Assembly (NCBI GenBank): GCA_017465505.1
Contig: JAFTWB010000006.1
Coordinates: 186,001 to 250,000, forward strand
Direction of reading: 5' to 3'
From: Clostridia bacterium
GTDB lineage: Bacteria > Bacillota > Clostridia > Oscillospirales > Acutalibacteraceae
Length of the DNA: 64,000 bases
Shown: one piece after another, positions 1 to 8,266 of the stretch
How the letters are laid out: the number at the start of each line of letters is the position of its first letter
Numbering within the stretch: the stretch's first letter is position 1
Made by a program: the position numbers and the translations under genes
Notes under the pieces: generated by a model
What the model was told of the DNA's origin: nothing
What the model saw: the letters and a program-made list of their open reading frames with translations, nothing else
The model's database searches: none

Positions 1-362
1 GTATTATCCGCTACACAGTGGGCCAGCGTAAAGGTCTGGGTCTTTCTTTTGATTCTCCACGTTATGTCGTTTCAAAAAATCCTGATGACAATACAGTGAC
101 TTTAGGCAGGGAAGAGGAGCTTTTCTCTGATACTGTCTTTATAAAAAACCTCAATATTGTTGGCTCAGAAAAAATCACTTCTCCTGTTGAGGTAGAGGCA
201 ATGGTAAGGTATAACCAGAAGCCTCAGAAAGCTACTTGTTACCCCGAAGATAAAGGTGTTACCAAGGTGGTTTTCCTGAATCCTCAACGTGCTCCAAGTC
301 CCGGCCAGTCTTTGGTTATGTATATTGGCGACAGACTCTTTGGCGGTGGAATCATTATTTAA
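1..362 (+). CDS. mnmA: tRNA-specific 2-thiouridylase MnmA, 3' part
   Basis: This is the C-terminal part of MnmA, which makes the 2-thio group of wobble uridine in tRNA-Glu, -Gln and -Lys in the cytoplasm. The first complete codon is at position 3, and the frame is open from the window edge to a TAA at 360-362. It opens with YTVGQRKGLGL, a well conserved MnmA block in the central/C-terminal barrel region, and continues into the C-terminal beta-barrel (V-x-A-M-V-R-Y, then G-Q-S-L-V-M-Y and the closing GGGII). About 120 residues are visible, so the PP-loop and catalytic cysteines lie upstream of the window. A strong terminator follows directly, so this is the last gene of its transcript. Confidence 0.93.
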   Translation, partial: IIRYTVGQRKGLGLSFDSPRYVVSKNPDDNTVTLGREEELFSDTVFIKNLNIVGSEKITSPVEVEAMVRYNQKPQKATCYPEDKGVTKVVFLNPQRAPSPGQSLVMYIGDRLFGGGIII

Positions 363-370
363 AGCAAAAA

Positions 371-400
371 AGCTCTCCTTTTTGTGGAGAGCTTATTTTT
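371..400. terminator. Bidirectional Rho-independent terminator between mnmA and the PTS gene
   Basis: The arms AGCTCTCC and GGAGAGCT (371-393) are followed by TTATTTTT on the plus strand and preceded by an A-rich run, so it also works for the convergent PTS gene. That gene's stop codon lies within the hairpin's 3' flank. Confidence 0.85.
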
Positions 401-1505
401 CTATTTCTACCTTTTCTGTTACATAAAAGTCCGTCTTTGCTTCCTTTTTCAGCAAGCCCAGAAGTAATGCACCCACCAGTGTGCCTGTGAGTACTGACAC
501 AAGAAAAAGCAGAGGTTTTCCCACAAGAGGAATAACCAGTAGTCCGCCATAGGGTGCAATCAGTGTGCAGCCGAAGCCTGCACTTAAAGCCGAGCTTATA
601 GCAGAGCCTGCGGCACAGGCAGGAATGATTCTTGCAGGGCTTTTTGCTGCAATGGGAATTGCACCCTCATTTACTCCTGTTATTCCAAAAAGCAGATTTG
701 CTTTGGCAAGACCATTCTCCTTGTCAGAAAACTTGACTCTGAAAATTAAGGAACTTAAAAAAATCGAAAGATTTATGGTCATACCTGCTGCCATAACAGA
801 GGCCATTGCGGTGTATTCTCCCGAGGCGATTGAAGCACTGGCAAAGATAAATGCCGCTTTTGAAAAAGCACCGCCCATATCAGCGGCAGTCAAAAGCCCC
901 AGAACCGCACCAAAAGCCACAGGGTTTGTTTCGCTGATAACCATAAGCATAGCCGAAAGAGCTGTGTTTGCTAGCTTTGTCAGCGGATTTACAGCAAGTA
1001 TAACAAGCCCTGTTGCAGTGATTGATACCACAGGCAGAATAACATTTTTAGCGGTGCTTTTAAATTCTCCTTTAACTTTTTCAAAAAGCTTTTTCGAAAA
1101 TAAGGTGATGTATCCGCCAAGAATACCTGCAAATATAGCTCCGATATACCCTGAAACTGCCGTGGTGTCACCGAAAACAAGAAAAATGGTTGCTCCGTTC
1201 TGAGCAAAAAATCCACCTGTGATTCCTGCACCAAAGGCTAGCTTGCCACCAAGTTCAACTGCAATAACCGCAGACATTACAGGCAGCATAAGGCTGAAAA
1301 CAAGACTACCCATGGATTTAAAAATCACTGCCACGGGATTTTCACTTCCAAGGCCGAAAACTGCATTTTTGCTTATGGCAAAATCAATAATATAGGCAAG
1401 AGATATAAGTACTCCGCCTGTTATAGCAAAGGGTATGATGTAATAAACACTTTTCACTATTGCCTGGGTTATCTTTTTAAAAATATTTTTCAGCTTCAAG
1501 CTCAT
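393..1505 (-). CDS. Fructose-type PTS permease, EIIC domain only
   Basis: Integral membrane sugar-translocating domain of a fructose-family phosphotransferase system (370 aa). It has many hydrophobic segments from residue 12 onward, and the fructose-EIIC block LLTAADMGGAFSKAAFIFA is near residue 210. Fructose permeases usually carry EIIB (and often EIIA) on the same chain. Here the protein starts directly with the membrane domain and ends about 15 residues after the last segment, so no phosphoryl-transfer domain is present, and none is encoded nearby. ATG at 1505 has a purine-rich AGAGGCGGG ribosome site. It is divergent from a PfkB kinase, which suggests joint sugar use. The family is clear; the substrate and whether transport is PTS-coupled are not. 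Confidence 0.85.
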   Translation of the reverse strand: MSLKLKNIFKKITQAIVKSVYYIIPFAITGGVLISLAYIIDFAISKNAVFGLGSENPVAVIFKSMGSLVFSLMLPVMSAVIAVELGGKLAFGAGITGGFFAQNGATIFLVFGDTTAVSGYIGAIFAGILGGYITLFSKKLFEKVKGEFKSTAKNVILPVVSITATGLVILAVNPLTKLANTALSAMLMVISETNPVAFGAVLGLLTAADMGGAFSKAAFIFASASIASGEYTAMASVMAAGMTINLSIFLSSLIFRVKFSDKENGLAKANLLFGITGVNEGAIPIAAKSPARIIPACAAGSAISSALSAGFGCTLIAPYGGLLVIPLVGKPLLFLVSVLTGTLVGALLLGLLKKEAKTDFYVTEKVEIEK

Positions 1506-1538
1506 CCCGCCTCTCTCGGTTTATTGTTCCCAAAAAAG

Positions 1539-1553
1539 ACTTAAGTATTAAGT
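1539..1553. promoter_or_regulatory. Candidate operator palindrome in the divergent PTS/kinase region
   Basis: ACTTAA-GTA-TTAAGT is a perfect 6-bp inverted repeat around a 3-bp centre. It lies directly upstream of the kinase -35 element and between the two divergent starts. The position suits a repressor or activator site, but the regulator is unknown and A/T-rich palindromes can occur by chance. Confidence 0.35.
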
Positions 1554-1557
1554 TTTG

Positions 1558-1586
1558 TTGACTTTATTCTGACCTTATATTAAAAT
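1558..1586 (+). promoter_or_regulatory. SigA-type promoter for the PfkB kinase
   Basis: TTGACT (1558-1563), a 17-bp spacer and TAAAAT (1581-1586). The start codon is 18 bp downstream, so the leader is very short. An AAGGTGA ribosome site lies in between. Confidence 0.65.
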
Positions 1587-1604
1587 GAATCAGAAGGTGA
1601 TATT

Positions 1605-2513
1605 ATGAGTAAAATAATAATCTGCGGTCTTGTTAATCTTGAAACCACAGTACCTGTTGATTCTTTCCCTATAAACTATAATCCCATAAATTATAAATTT
1701 TTCGGTGTTACTACTCATCCGTCAGGAGTAGGACTTAACCTTGCTTCTGCTTTAACAGCTCTTGATGATGAAGTTAAGCTTCTTTCTCTCTGTGGTGATG
1801 ATTTTGCAGGCAGAGCTATCAATGACTTTTTGCTGCAAAGCGGAATTGACAACCAAAATATTCTTAAAACCGCAAAGGCTACTGCTCAATCTGTTGTGCT
1901 TTACGATAATGAGGGCAAACGCAGTGTTTACTGCGACCTTACGGATATGCAGGACTCAGCTTATGATGAATCTGCTTTCAGACAAGCCGCACACAACAGC
2001 GATATTGCAGTTCTCTGTAACATAAACTTCTCCCGACCTATTCTGCCTGTTGCAAAAAATATGGGGCTTACCATTGCCACAGATGTTCACTGTCTTAGCG
2101 ATATCAATGACCAGTATAATAAGGATTTTATCAAAGCCGCTGATATACTTTTTCTCAGCAATGAGTTTTTCATTGATAAAGAAACTGACTTTGTAAACCG
2201 ACTTAAAACAGTTACAGAGGCTAAGATTATTGTTGTTGGTATGGGCAAAAAAGGAGCTCTCCTTTATTTAAGGGAAAATGATTCTTTCGAAATTTTCCCT
2301 GCGGTGTTTACCCGAGAAGTTGTAAACACAGTTGGAGCAGGGGATAGTTTGTTTGCTTCATTCCTGCATTTTTACGCTAAAACAAAAGACCCCCGTGAAT
2401 CTCTTCAACTTGCAACGGTTTTTGCTTCGTATAAAATCGGTGATACATCCGCCTGCCGAGGATTTCTCAGCGAAAATGAGCTTATTAAATTATCTAAGGA
2501 AGTTTTAAATTAA
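1605..2513 (+). CDS. PfkB-family carbohydrate kinase
   Basis: Cytoplasmic ribokinase-fold sugar kinase (302 aa). The family signatures are an N-terminal glycine-rich region (PSGVGLNLA near residue 45, where PfkB kinases have GG-x-x-x-N-x-A) and the C-terminal NTVGAGDSLFASFLHFY near residue 245. The latter holds the GAGD anion hole and catalytic aspartate. The substrate cannot be read from the sequence; divergence from a fructose-type EIIC suggests a hexose or hexose phosphate. Its TAA abuts the ATG of tcdA with no gap, so the two genes are co-transcribed and probably translationally coupled. Confidence 0.85.
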   Translation: MSKIIICGLVNLETTVPVDSFPINYNPINYKFFGVTTHPSGVGLNLASALTALDDEVKLLSLCGDDFAGRAINDFLLQSGIDNQNILKTAKATAQSVVLYDNEGKRSVYCDLTDMQDSAYDESAFRQAAHNSDIAVLCNINFSRPILPVAKNMGLTIATDVHCLSDINDQYNKDFIKAADILFLSNEFFIDKETDFVNRLKTVTEAKIIVVGMGKKGALLYLRENDSFEIFPAVFTREVVNTVGAGDSLFASFLHFYAKTKDPRESLQLATVFASYKIGDTSACRGFLSENELIKLSKEVLN

Positions 2514-3203
2514 ATGGAACGTTTTTTAAGAACAACAGCCCTCATTGGTGTTGAGGCAATGGATAAACTGAAAAATTCACGAGTTGCTATTTTCGGCGTA
2601 GGCGGTGTAGGCGGATACGCTTTAGAAGCAATTGTACGCTCGGGAGTAGGTGCGGTGGATATTATTGACGGCGACACTGTTAATATAACAAACCTAAACC
2701 GCCAGATTATCGCTACAGAGGATACAGTTGATATGCCTAAGGTACAGGCGGCTAAAGAGAGAATGCTTTCCATAAATCCCAAACTTAAAATCAACACACA
2801 CAATACCTTTTATGGGGATGAAACCGCTGATATCATAAATTTTGCAGATTTTGATTATATCGTTGACTGTATTGACGACGTAAAGGCCAAGACCTTAATC
2901 GGAGTTAAATGCAAAGAGTCAGCTACCCCCTTAATCAGCAGTATGGGCTTTGGCAATAAAATTGAGCCTACACTAATTGAGGTTGCAGATATTAAGAAAA
3001 CCTCTGTCTGTCCCTTGGCACGTACAATGCGTCGTCGCTTTAAAGACGCAGGAGTTGATAAGGTTAAGGTTGTATATTCAAAGGAAGAGCCTAAGGTTGG
3101 CTTGAATCCCGACGGTACAAGAGTTCTTTCCAGTATTGCCTTTGTACCCTCAGCCGCAGGACTTGTAATAGCCAGCGAAGTAATTAAAGATTTGATTAAA
3201 TAA
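2514..3203 (+). CDS. tcdA: tRNA threonylcarbamoyladenosine dehydratase
   Basis: E1-like (ThiF/HesA/MoeB superfamily) enzyme that dehydrates t6A to its cyclic form at tRNA position 37, using ATP. The 229-aa chain has the Rossmann nucleotide site GVGGVGGYALEAIVRSGVG (residues 24-42), then D-G-D-T-V and NLNRQI, the typical TcdA/ThiF adenylation block. D-C-I-D-D-V-x-A-K follows near residue 120, and SPLIS-like and CPLA-x-x-M-R-R segments come further on. Its length fits Gram-positive TcdA. It starts immediately after the kinase stop. Other E1-like roles are less likely because no sulfur-carrier genes are nearby. Confidence 0.88.
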   Translation: MERFLRTTALIGVEAMDKLKNSRVAIFGVGGVGGYALEAIVRSGVGAVDIIDGDTVNITNLNRQIIATEDTVDMPKVQAAKERMLSINPKLKINTHNTFYGDETADIINFADFDYIVDCIDDVKAKTLIGVKCKESATPLISSMGFGNKIEPTLIEVADIKKTSVCPLARTMRRRFKDAGVDKVKVVYSKEEPKVGLNPDGTRVLSSIAFVPSAAGLVIASEVIKDLIK

Positions 3204-3206
3204 GCA

Positions 3207-3245
3207 AAGCACCGACTTTAGTGTGGTAAAGTCGGTGCTTTTTAT
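3207..3245. terminator. Bidirectional terminator between tcdA and the PAP2 gene
   Basis: AAGCACCGACTTTA pairs perfectly with TAAAGTCGGTGCTT (3207-3240), and the plus strand continues with T's. The convergent PAP2 gene ends at 3242, inside the same element. Confidence 0.9.
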
Positions 3246-3739
3246 ATAAATAAAAATATACTGCCCATAAGTAACCCGATACACACTCCTGCCAGCACAT
3301 CAACTATAAAATGCACTCCTGCAAAAATCCTTGTAAGGGCGATTATAAAGGCTATAAGAATAAGTGCCGAGAAAAGCCAGATATTAAGGCTTGCCGCAGT
3401 CATAGCTATAACAAATCCGCAAGCGGCGTGATTTGACGGAAAAGACTGTGCTTTTTTATTTTTTGCAATCAGAGAGTTTGTTTCAAACTTTTCGTAAGGC
3501 CTGGGCTTGTTAATAAGCTTTCGCATAACGTAAACACCAATAAGAGTAACCGCAGGCACTATAATAGTCAGCAGAAAATCTTCAGTTAAACCTTTTTCAA
3601 GCCATTTTATAACTATAATCAGGGGATAGGAAACAAAAACCACAATTGGCAGAAAGGTATATAAAAAGCTAATAAAGGAAAAAAGTGTTTTCCTGCTTTT
3701 TAAATAATCCATAAGTTTTATGTAAGTTTCTTTTTTCAT
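3242..3739 (-). CDS. PAP2-family membrane phosphatase
   Basis: Small integral membrane phosphatase (165 aa) of the type 2 phosphatidic acid phosphatase family, which acts on lipid phosphates or undecaprenyl pyrophosphate at the outer membrane face. The three-part active site is visible: K-x6-RP as KLINKPRP, PSNH in SFPSNHAACGF (usually PSGH), and a C-terminal TRIFAGVHFIVD that supplies the last His and Asp. About five hydrophobic segments surround these motifs. The ATG at 3739 is preceded by AAAGGAG, which sits in the 3' arm of the terminator hairpin upstream (see 3741-3779). The physiological substrate is unknown; BcrC-like C55-PP phosphatase activity is one possibility. Confidence 0.85.
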   Translation of the reverse strand: MKKETYIKLMDYLKSRKTLFSFISFLYTFLPIVVFVSYPLIIVIKWLEKGLTEDFLLTIIVPAVTLIGVYVMRKLINKPRPYEKFETNSLIAKNKKAQSFPSNHAACGFVIAMTAASLNIWLFSALILIAFIIALTRIFAGVHFIVDVLAGVCIGLLMGSIFLFI

Positions 3740-3740
3740 A

Positions 3741-3779
3741 GAAAAAACTCCTTTGGCACTATTGTAGCACCAAAGGAGA
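3741..3779 (-). terminator. Terminator after asnB whose 3' arm holds the PAP2 ribosome site
   Basis: On the minus strand CTCCTTTGG..CCAAAGGAG (3748-3778) is followed by TTTTTTC and then the PAP2 ATG. The AAAGGAG of the descending arm is the only good Shine-Dalgarno for PAP2. Transcripts that read through would therefore have that site paired. Confidence 0.8.
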
Positions 3780-3790
3780 ATTTTGACAAC

Positions 3791-5623
3791 TCAGAAATTA
3801 AGTTTCACATCATATTCTTCAAACCATTTGTCAAGTTGAATGATATAGGCAAGAATCTGAGGTGTACGCATTAACTGACCATACCAGGGAGCATTTAAAC
3901 TGTTCTCGCTTTCCATAAGAGAGTTTATTCCATCACGGGACAGAAGCTCTGTAAGGGCTGTTTTTTTCTTGAGAATTTCCCTTACCTTTGCTGAAACGAC
4001 TTGATAATAGAAGGGGTTGTGGGTCTTGGGGTAAGGACTTTTCTTTCTGTAAACAATCTCATCAGGTAAAATTTTCTCAAAAGCCTTTCTCACAATTCCT
4101 TTTTCTCTGCCTTTGTAGGATTTTAACTCCCAGGGCATATTGTAAGCATACTCCACAATCCTGTAATCGCAGAAGGGCACTCTTACCTCTAAGCCTGAGT
4201 ACATACTCATCCTGTCTTTTCTGTCCAGAAGGCATTGCATAAACCAGTAGAAATTCAGCATAAACATTTCTCTCATTCTGCCTTCGTAGTCGCTATCTGA
4301 GTCCAGCTTATCCGTTAAGTTAACGGTTTCAAGATATCTGCTCCTTACATACTCTCTGCCGTTTTTAAGCACATTCTTTTTGAGAATCTTCTCACGCACT
4401 TCAAGATTACTCGCCCAAGGAAAAGTGTCTGAAAAGAGAATCTCTTTTCTGTGATACCAAGGGTATCCGCCAAAAAGCTCGTCGGCACATTCTCCCGACA
4501 GTGCAACTGTAAAATTCTTCTTAACCTCTTTGCAGAAAAGAAGCAGGGAAGAGTCCACGTCTGCCATTCCCGGCAAATCTCGGGCAATGGTAGCAGGCTC
4601 AAGTGCCTCAGCCAGAAGTGTATTTTCCAGAATTACTTCGTGGTGCCAGGTGTTTTCTGATTTACTCATCATCCTGATGTATTCAAAATCACGGTTAGGC
4701 TGAAAAAGGCTTTCTTTAAAATACTTTTCGTTGTCCCTGTATTCTACAGAGTAAGTGTGAAGTCTTTCGCCTTTTTTTAAAGACTCTTTTGAGGCACAGT
4801 GGGTTATTATGCTGGAGTCAAGACCACCTGACAAAAAGGTGCATAACGGTACATCTGAAACCAACTGTCCCTTTATAGCGTCCTCAATCAGCCAACGTGT
4901 ATATTCAATAGTCTGCTTTTCTCCGTGTGGGTGAGGCTTTGCAGTAAGGCGGAAGTATTGCTTTTTGTAAAGCTTGCCGTTTTGATATAATCCGTATTCA
5001 CCGGGCTTTAATTCTTTGATATCCTTAAAAACTCCTATCCCCGAAGTCCTTGCTGGCCCTAAAAAGAAAAGCTCGTAAAGTCCCTCTTCATCAACCTCAC
5101 GGGTAGGTAAACCTGTGCTGAGCAAAGCTTTGATTTCTGAGGCGAAGGCAAGCTCATTTCCTTTAAGAGTATAAAACAATGGCTTTACTCCGATTCTGTC
5201 CCTGCACAAGAAAAGCTTTCCACTGTTACACTCATATACTGCAAAGGCAAAAATGCCATTAAACCTATAAACACAGTCTTCTTTGTACTCAACATAAGCC
5301 TTAAGTACAACCTCTGTGTCAGAGTGGCTTTCAAAGACATAACCTTTTTCTTCAAGGCCTTTTCTTACAGAATCCGTATTGTATAGCTCGCCGTTATAAA
5401 CCAGAACAAAATGCTCATTTCCTCTGACAAAGTGCATTGGCTGTTTTCCTCTTTCAATATCCACCACCGCAAGGCGTCTGTGCACCAGAAGAGCACGGGT
5501 GTCCATATACACACCGCCTTCATCCGGTCCTCTTCTTGTAAGGGATTTCAGCATTTTAGGTGCAACACTTTCTTTATATTCCATTGTTTTAACCGAGCTG
5601 ATAAGTCCTGCAATACCGCACAT
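3791..5623 (-). CDS. asnB: Glutamine-hydrolysing asparagine synthetase
   Basis: Class II amidotransferase (610 aa) that makes asparagine from aspartate, glutamine and ATP in the cytoplasm. It begins MCGIAGLI, so Cys2 becomes the N-terminal nucleophile after Met removal. The glutaminase domain covers about residues 2-210, with RGPDEGG at 31-37 and YNGELYN at 76-82. The synthetase domain carries the PP-loop SGGLDSS at 265-271 and a later CADELFGGYPWY. The length is typical. The ATG at 5623 has a CGGAGGT site in the 14-bp gap after ylbJ, so it is probably co-transcribed with ylbJ. A strong terminator follows. Confidence 0.95.
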   Translation of the reverse strand: MCGIAGLISSVKTMEYKESVAPKMLKSLTRRGPDEGGVYMDTRALLVHRRLAVVDIERGKQPMHFVRGNEHFVLVYNGELYNTDSVRKGLEEKGYVFESHSDTEVVLKAYVEYKEDCVYRFNGIFAFAVYECNSGKLFLCRDRIGVKPLFYTLKGNELAFASEIKALLSTGLPTREVDEEGLYELFFLGPARTSGIGVFKDIKELKPGEYGLYQNGKLYKKQYFRLTAKPHPHGEKQTIEYTRWLIEDAIKGQLVSDVPLCTFLSGGLDSSIITHCASKESLKKGERLHTYSVEYRDNEKYFKESLFQPNRDFEYIRMMSKSENTWHHEVILENTLLAEALEPATIARDLPGMADVDSSLLLFCKEVKKNFTVALSGECADELFGGYPWYHRKEILFSDTFPWASNLEVREKILKKNVLKNGREYVRSRYLETVNLTDKLDSDSDYEGRMREMFMLNFYWFMQCLLDRKDRMSMYSGLEVRVPFCDYRIVEYAYNMPWELKSYKGREKGIVRKAFEKILPDEIVYRKKSPYPKTHNPFYYQVVSAKVREILKKKTALTELLSRDGINSLMESENSLNAPWYGQLMRTPQILAYIIQLDKWFEEYDVKLNF

Positions 5624-5637
5624 AAAAATTACCTCCG

Positions 5638-6705
5638 TTATGAAATGCGTTTGTGTCTGATTGAAATTATGAAAATCACAGATGTAATAAGTAAAGCAAT
5701 TGTTCCAAAGATTGACGAGTAAAAACTAAGCTTAGGAGCCTGTGTTACACTTGAAAAAACATCAACTGTAACAGGGAAAAGAAGAAGTAATATTTTTGTA
5801 GAAACAAAGCAAACTGCACTTTGTACAAATCTGAAAATATAAAACCTTAATTTTGAAAATTCTACATTTTTAAGCTCTCTGAAAATCTGTAAATGAACGC
5901 ATATTCCGCCGAAACCTGTTAAAGCAGAGATTACTTCAACACTGAGTCCTGCTCCTGTCAGACTCAGCCCTGTGGTTATCTCAAGAGCGGAAATCAGTGC
6001 TTTGCCTAAAGCTCCGTTTATCCCAAAGCCTTCTGTTAAAATTTTGCAAACTACTGAAAAAACCACCACAAAACCGCACATCCCCACCGTGGATTTCACC
6101 GCTGAGTTTACAGAGTTTACAACGGCCTCACAAATGCAAACTTCCTTCTTTATTTTGCAAAGGTTTTCACATTCGGTTTTGCCAAAGAATAAAGCAGAAA
6201 TAAAACAAAGGACAACCATACTTATTATCTGAGAAACAAGTAGAATAATTCCTGCTTGTTTGCTGTTTAGTATGGAAAATCCTATGAATGTTACCAAAAA
6301 CCCAGGACCTGCACCTACGCACACACAGCTGAGTTTTTCAGCTTCCTTTTGGTCAATTAGTCCATTGGCTCTTAAAGAAGCCACAGACTTTGCACCCACA
6401 GGATAACCTCCTGCAACTGCCATTATACAAGGGATCAGGCAAATGCCGCGAGCTTTCAGTAAAAACCTTGCTAAAGGATTGAAAATAGGGGACAAAGGGC
6501 TTAGAATGTTACTTTCTGATAAAAAGGAAGATAAAACAAAGAAGGGAAAAAGCGATGGTATCAGTACGCTCAGACACATAAAAATACCATCTATAGCTCC
6601 GTCTTTACATTCCTGAGAGAAAACAAACAGACCTGCAAGGGATAATAAAAAGATGACCCATATCAGCAGAATCTTTGATTTACTTACACATTTATAAAAT
6701 TTCAT
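5638..6705 (-). CDS. ylbJ: Sporulation membrane protein YlbJ
   Basis: Polytopic membrane protein (355 aa) of the YlbJ family, related to SpoVM/SpoIIIA-era sporulation membrane genes and needed for spore cortex formation in Bacillus under SigE control. Recognisable features are the N-terminal hydrophobic segment, LIPSLFPFFVLSSFL near residue 50, and the central loop MAVAGGYPVGAKSVA, a hallmark of this nucleoside-transporter-like (Gate) fold. I chose ATG 6705 over the in-frame GTG at 6714 because the GTG lies inside the GGTGAGAG ribosome site. It diverges from yqfC, another sporulation gene. Confidence 0.85.
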   Translation of the reverse strand: MKFYKCVSKSKILLIWVIFLLSLAGLFVFSQECKDGAIDGIFMCLSVLIPSLFPFFVLSSFLSESNILSPLSPIFNPLARFLLKARGICLIPCIMAVAGGYPVGAKSVASLRANGLIDQKEAEKLSCVCVGAGPGFLVTFIGFSILNSKQAGIILLVSQIISMVVLCFISALFFGKTECENLCKIKKEVCICEAVVNSVNSAVKSTVGMCGFVVVFSVVCKILTEGFGINGALGKALISALEITTGLSLTGAGLSVEVISALTGFGGICVHLQIFRELKNVEFSKLRFYIFRFVQSAVCFVSTKILLLLFPVTVDVFSSVTQAPKLSFYSSIFGTIALLITSVIFIISIRHKRIS

Positions 6706-6717
6706 TACTCTCACCGA

Positions 6718-6748
6718 CTAATATATATGAAGCTTTAAGCATAAAAAT
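6718..6748 (+). promoter_or_regulatory. Possible SigE-like promoter for yqfC-yqfD
   Basis: TAATATA at 6718-6724 and CATAAAAAT at 6740-6748 resemble SigE -35 and -10 elements at a suitable distance, ahead of two genes that are SigE-dependent in Bacillus. The match is weak and in A/T-rich DNA, so this is a suggestion only. Confidence 0.25.
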
Positions 6749-6772
6749 TATAAAACTAAAGGAGGTAATTTT

Positions 6773-7048
6773 ATGCCAAAGGAAGAACAGGTGAAAAATA
6801 AAAAGGAGGGCTTCAGGTTTTCTCCCAAGGATTTTCTCAGAAGTAAGTGCCACATTGAGCTTACCTCAAACACCTCTGCAATGCTTGAAGGCAGCAGAGG
6901 GGTGCTGGAATACTCCACAGAGTGCATAAGAGTTGCAACACAGGAGTTTGTGGTGTCCTTTAAGGGCAGAGGATTAACTCTTATATGTATTTCACCAACA
7001 GCACTTACAATACAGGGCTCAATTATCAATATAGAGTATTCAGATTAA
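6773..7048 (+). CDS. yqfC: Sporulation protein YqfC (YabP/YqfC family)
   Basis: Short soluble protein (91 aa) of the YabP/YqfC family, made in the mother cell during sporulation; its molecular role is unsettled. Family features are a basic N-terminus, the central GSRGVLEYSTECIRVAT and the ending V-S-F-K-G-R-G-L-T-L, in a compact beta-rich chain. The ATG has a near-perfect AAAGGAGG site. It lies 9 bp upstream of yqfD, its usual partner, which supports the call strongly. Confidence 0.88.
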   Translation: MPKEEQVKNKKEGFRFSPKDFLRSKCHIELTSNTSAMLEGSRGVLEYSTECIRVATQEFVVSFKGRGLTLICISPTALTIQGSIINIEYSD

Positions 7049-7057
7049 GGTGATAAC

Positions 7058-8233
7058 TTGCTTTTAAGACTCATAAGATTCTTCCGAGGATATGTAACCT
7101 TTATCATAACAGGAAGATTTCCCGAGAGGTTTATAAACCTCGCTATGAAAAACGGAATAGCAGTTTTTGACCCTATGCCGGAAAAAGGATATATTAAAGG
7201 CTCAATGATAGTTTCCGATTACAGATGTGTCCGAAAAATCGCTAAAGCTTCCTCGGTAAAGCTTAGAATAATCAGTCGTCACGGTTTGCCTTTTTTTATT
7301 CATAAATTCAGACATCGCTTCGGCCTTTTGGTGGGCGTTGCTCTGTTTTTAATTCTGACCCTTCTTTTACAAGGTTATGTTTGGACAATTGAAGTAAACG
7401 GAGTAAAGACACTCAGTGAAACTCAGCTTATTACTGCTCTTGAATCTTCAGGTTTAAAAGAAGGTGCTTTCAAGGGAACTCTGGATTTACATAAAATTGA
7501 GCGGAAAATCTTACTGGACTTTGAGCAGATAGGCTGGATGTCCATAAATCTTCTTGGAACTCACGCCGAAATTGAAATAAAAGAAAAAGCTCTTGTACCT
7601 CAAAGGGAGTATGGCAGTGAGTATTCAAATATTAAGGCTTCAAAAGACGGTATAATACTCAGCACCAATGTGCGAAGAGGTACTGTTGAGGTGAAAAGCG
7701 GCTCTGCTGTTTCACAGGGGCAGCTTCTTGTTGGAGGTATTTCAGAAAATAAACTGGGAGATATTCATTTTGTAGACGCAGATGCCGACATTGTTGCAGA
7801 AACCTCTTATAGCTTTTTATCTACTATGGATGAGGTTGCGATTTATAATGCTGTGCAAGAATCTGCCTACAGATCTGCTGTGAGTTTTTTTCGAATTGAG
7901 CTTCCTGTAACCTTTTATCCGAAAAGGGATTCTGATGTTTCAAATGTAAGCTGCAACAAACTTTATCTTTTTGATTCTCCAACACCTGTCTGTGTTTTTA
8001 CCGAAGAGATTATACCTATCAAAACCGAAAAGAGAATCCTTACAGAAAAAGAAGCCAAAGAAAGGCTCGAGACCGAGCTTGCTTTGTATAAGCTTTTCAA
8101 TTTGCAGCAAACTTCTTCAATAAAAGCTGAAACACAAATAACAAAAACAGGGAAAACTTACGAAATAAAGTCGGAGATTAAATGTACAGAAGACATCGGA
8201 GTTAAAGAAAATCTCATTGTAAATACAGAATGA
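7058..8233 (+). CDS. yqfD: Sporulation protein YqfD
   Basis: Membrane-anchored sporulation protein (391 aa). The N-terminal ~90 residues are cytoplasmic and basic, one hydrophobic segment follows (about 96-116, LLVGVALFLILTLLLQGYVW), and the rest is extracytoplasmic with FtsQ/POTRA-like features such as V-E-V-N-G-V-K-T-L. The start is TTG at 7058, fixed by AAGGTGAT 6 bp upstream. In many spore formers yqfD is followed by phoH; here ymdB follows with its own promoter. The family assignment is firm; the biochemical role is not known. Confidence 0.88.
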   Translation: MLLRLIRFFRGYVTFIITGRFPERFINLAMKNGIAVFDPMPEKGYIKGSMIVSDYRCVRKIAKASSVKLRIISRHGLPFFIHKFRHRFGLLVGVALFLILTLLLQGYVWTIEVNGVKTLSETQLITALESSGLKEGAFKGTLDLHKIERKILLDFEQIGWMSINLLGTHAEIEIKEKALVPQREYGSEYSNIKASKDGIILSTNVRRGTVEVKSGSAVSQGQLLVGGISENKLGDIHFVDADADIVAETSYSFLSTMDEVAIYNAVQESAYRSAVSFFRIELPVTFYPKRDSDVSNVSCNKLYLFDSPTPVCVFTEEIIPIKTEKRILTEKEAKERLETELALYKLFNLQQTSSIKAETQITKTGKTYEIKSEIKCTEDIGVKENLIVNTE

Positions 8234-8245
8234 ATGTGATATAAT
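8217..8245 (+). promoter_or_regulatory. Extended -10 promoter for ymdB inside the end of yqfD
   Basis: TTGTAA (8217-8222), a 17-bp spacer and TATAAT (8240-8245) preceded by TG one base upstream. It would let ymdB be expressed in growing cells independently of yqfC-yqfD. Confidence 0.55.
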
Positions 8246-8266
8246 TAAAATATCAGAGGTGATTTT

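Noticed and set aside
565..1203. Open plus-strand frame of 212 codons opposite the EIIC gene
   Set aside because: It is antisense to a clear membrane permease, has low complexity (Ala/Pro/Ile-rich mirror of hydrophobic codons) and has no ribosome site.
6773..7048. Minus-strand frame opposite yqfC
   Set aside because: The plus-strand frame has an ideal ribosome site and family match and precedes yqfD, so the mirror frame is a shadow.
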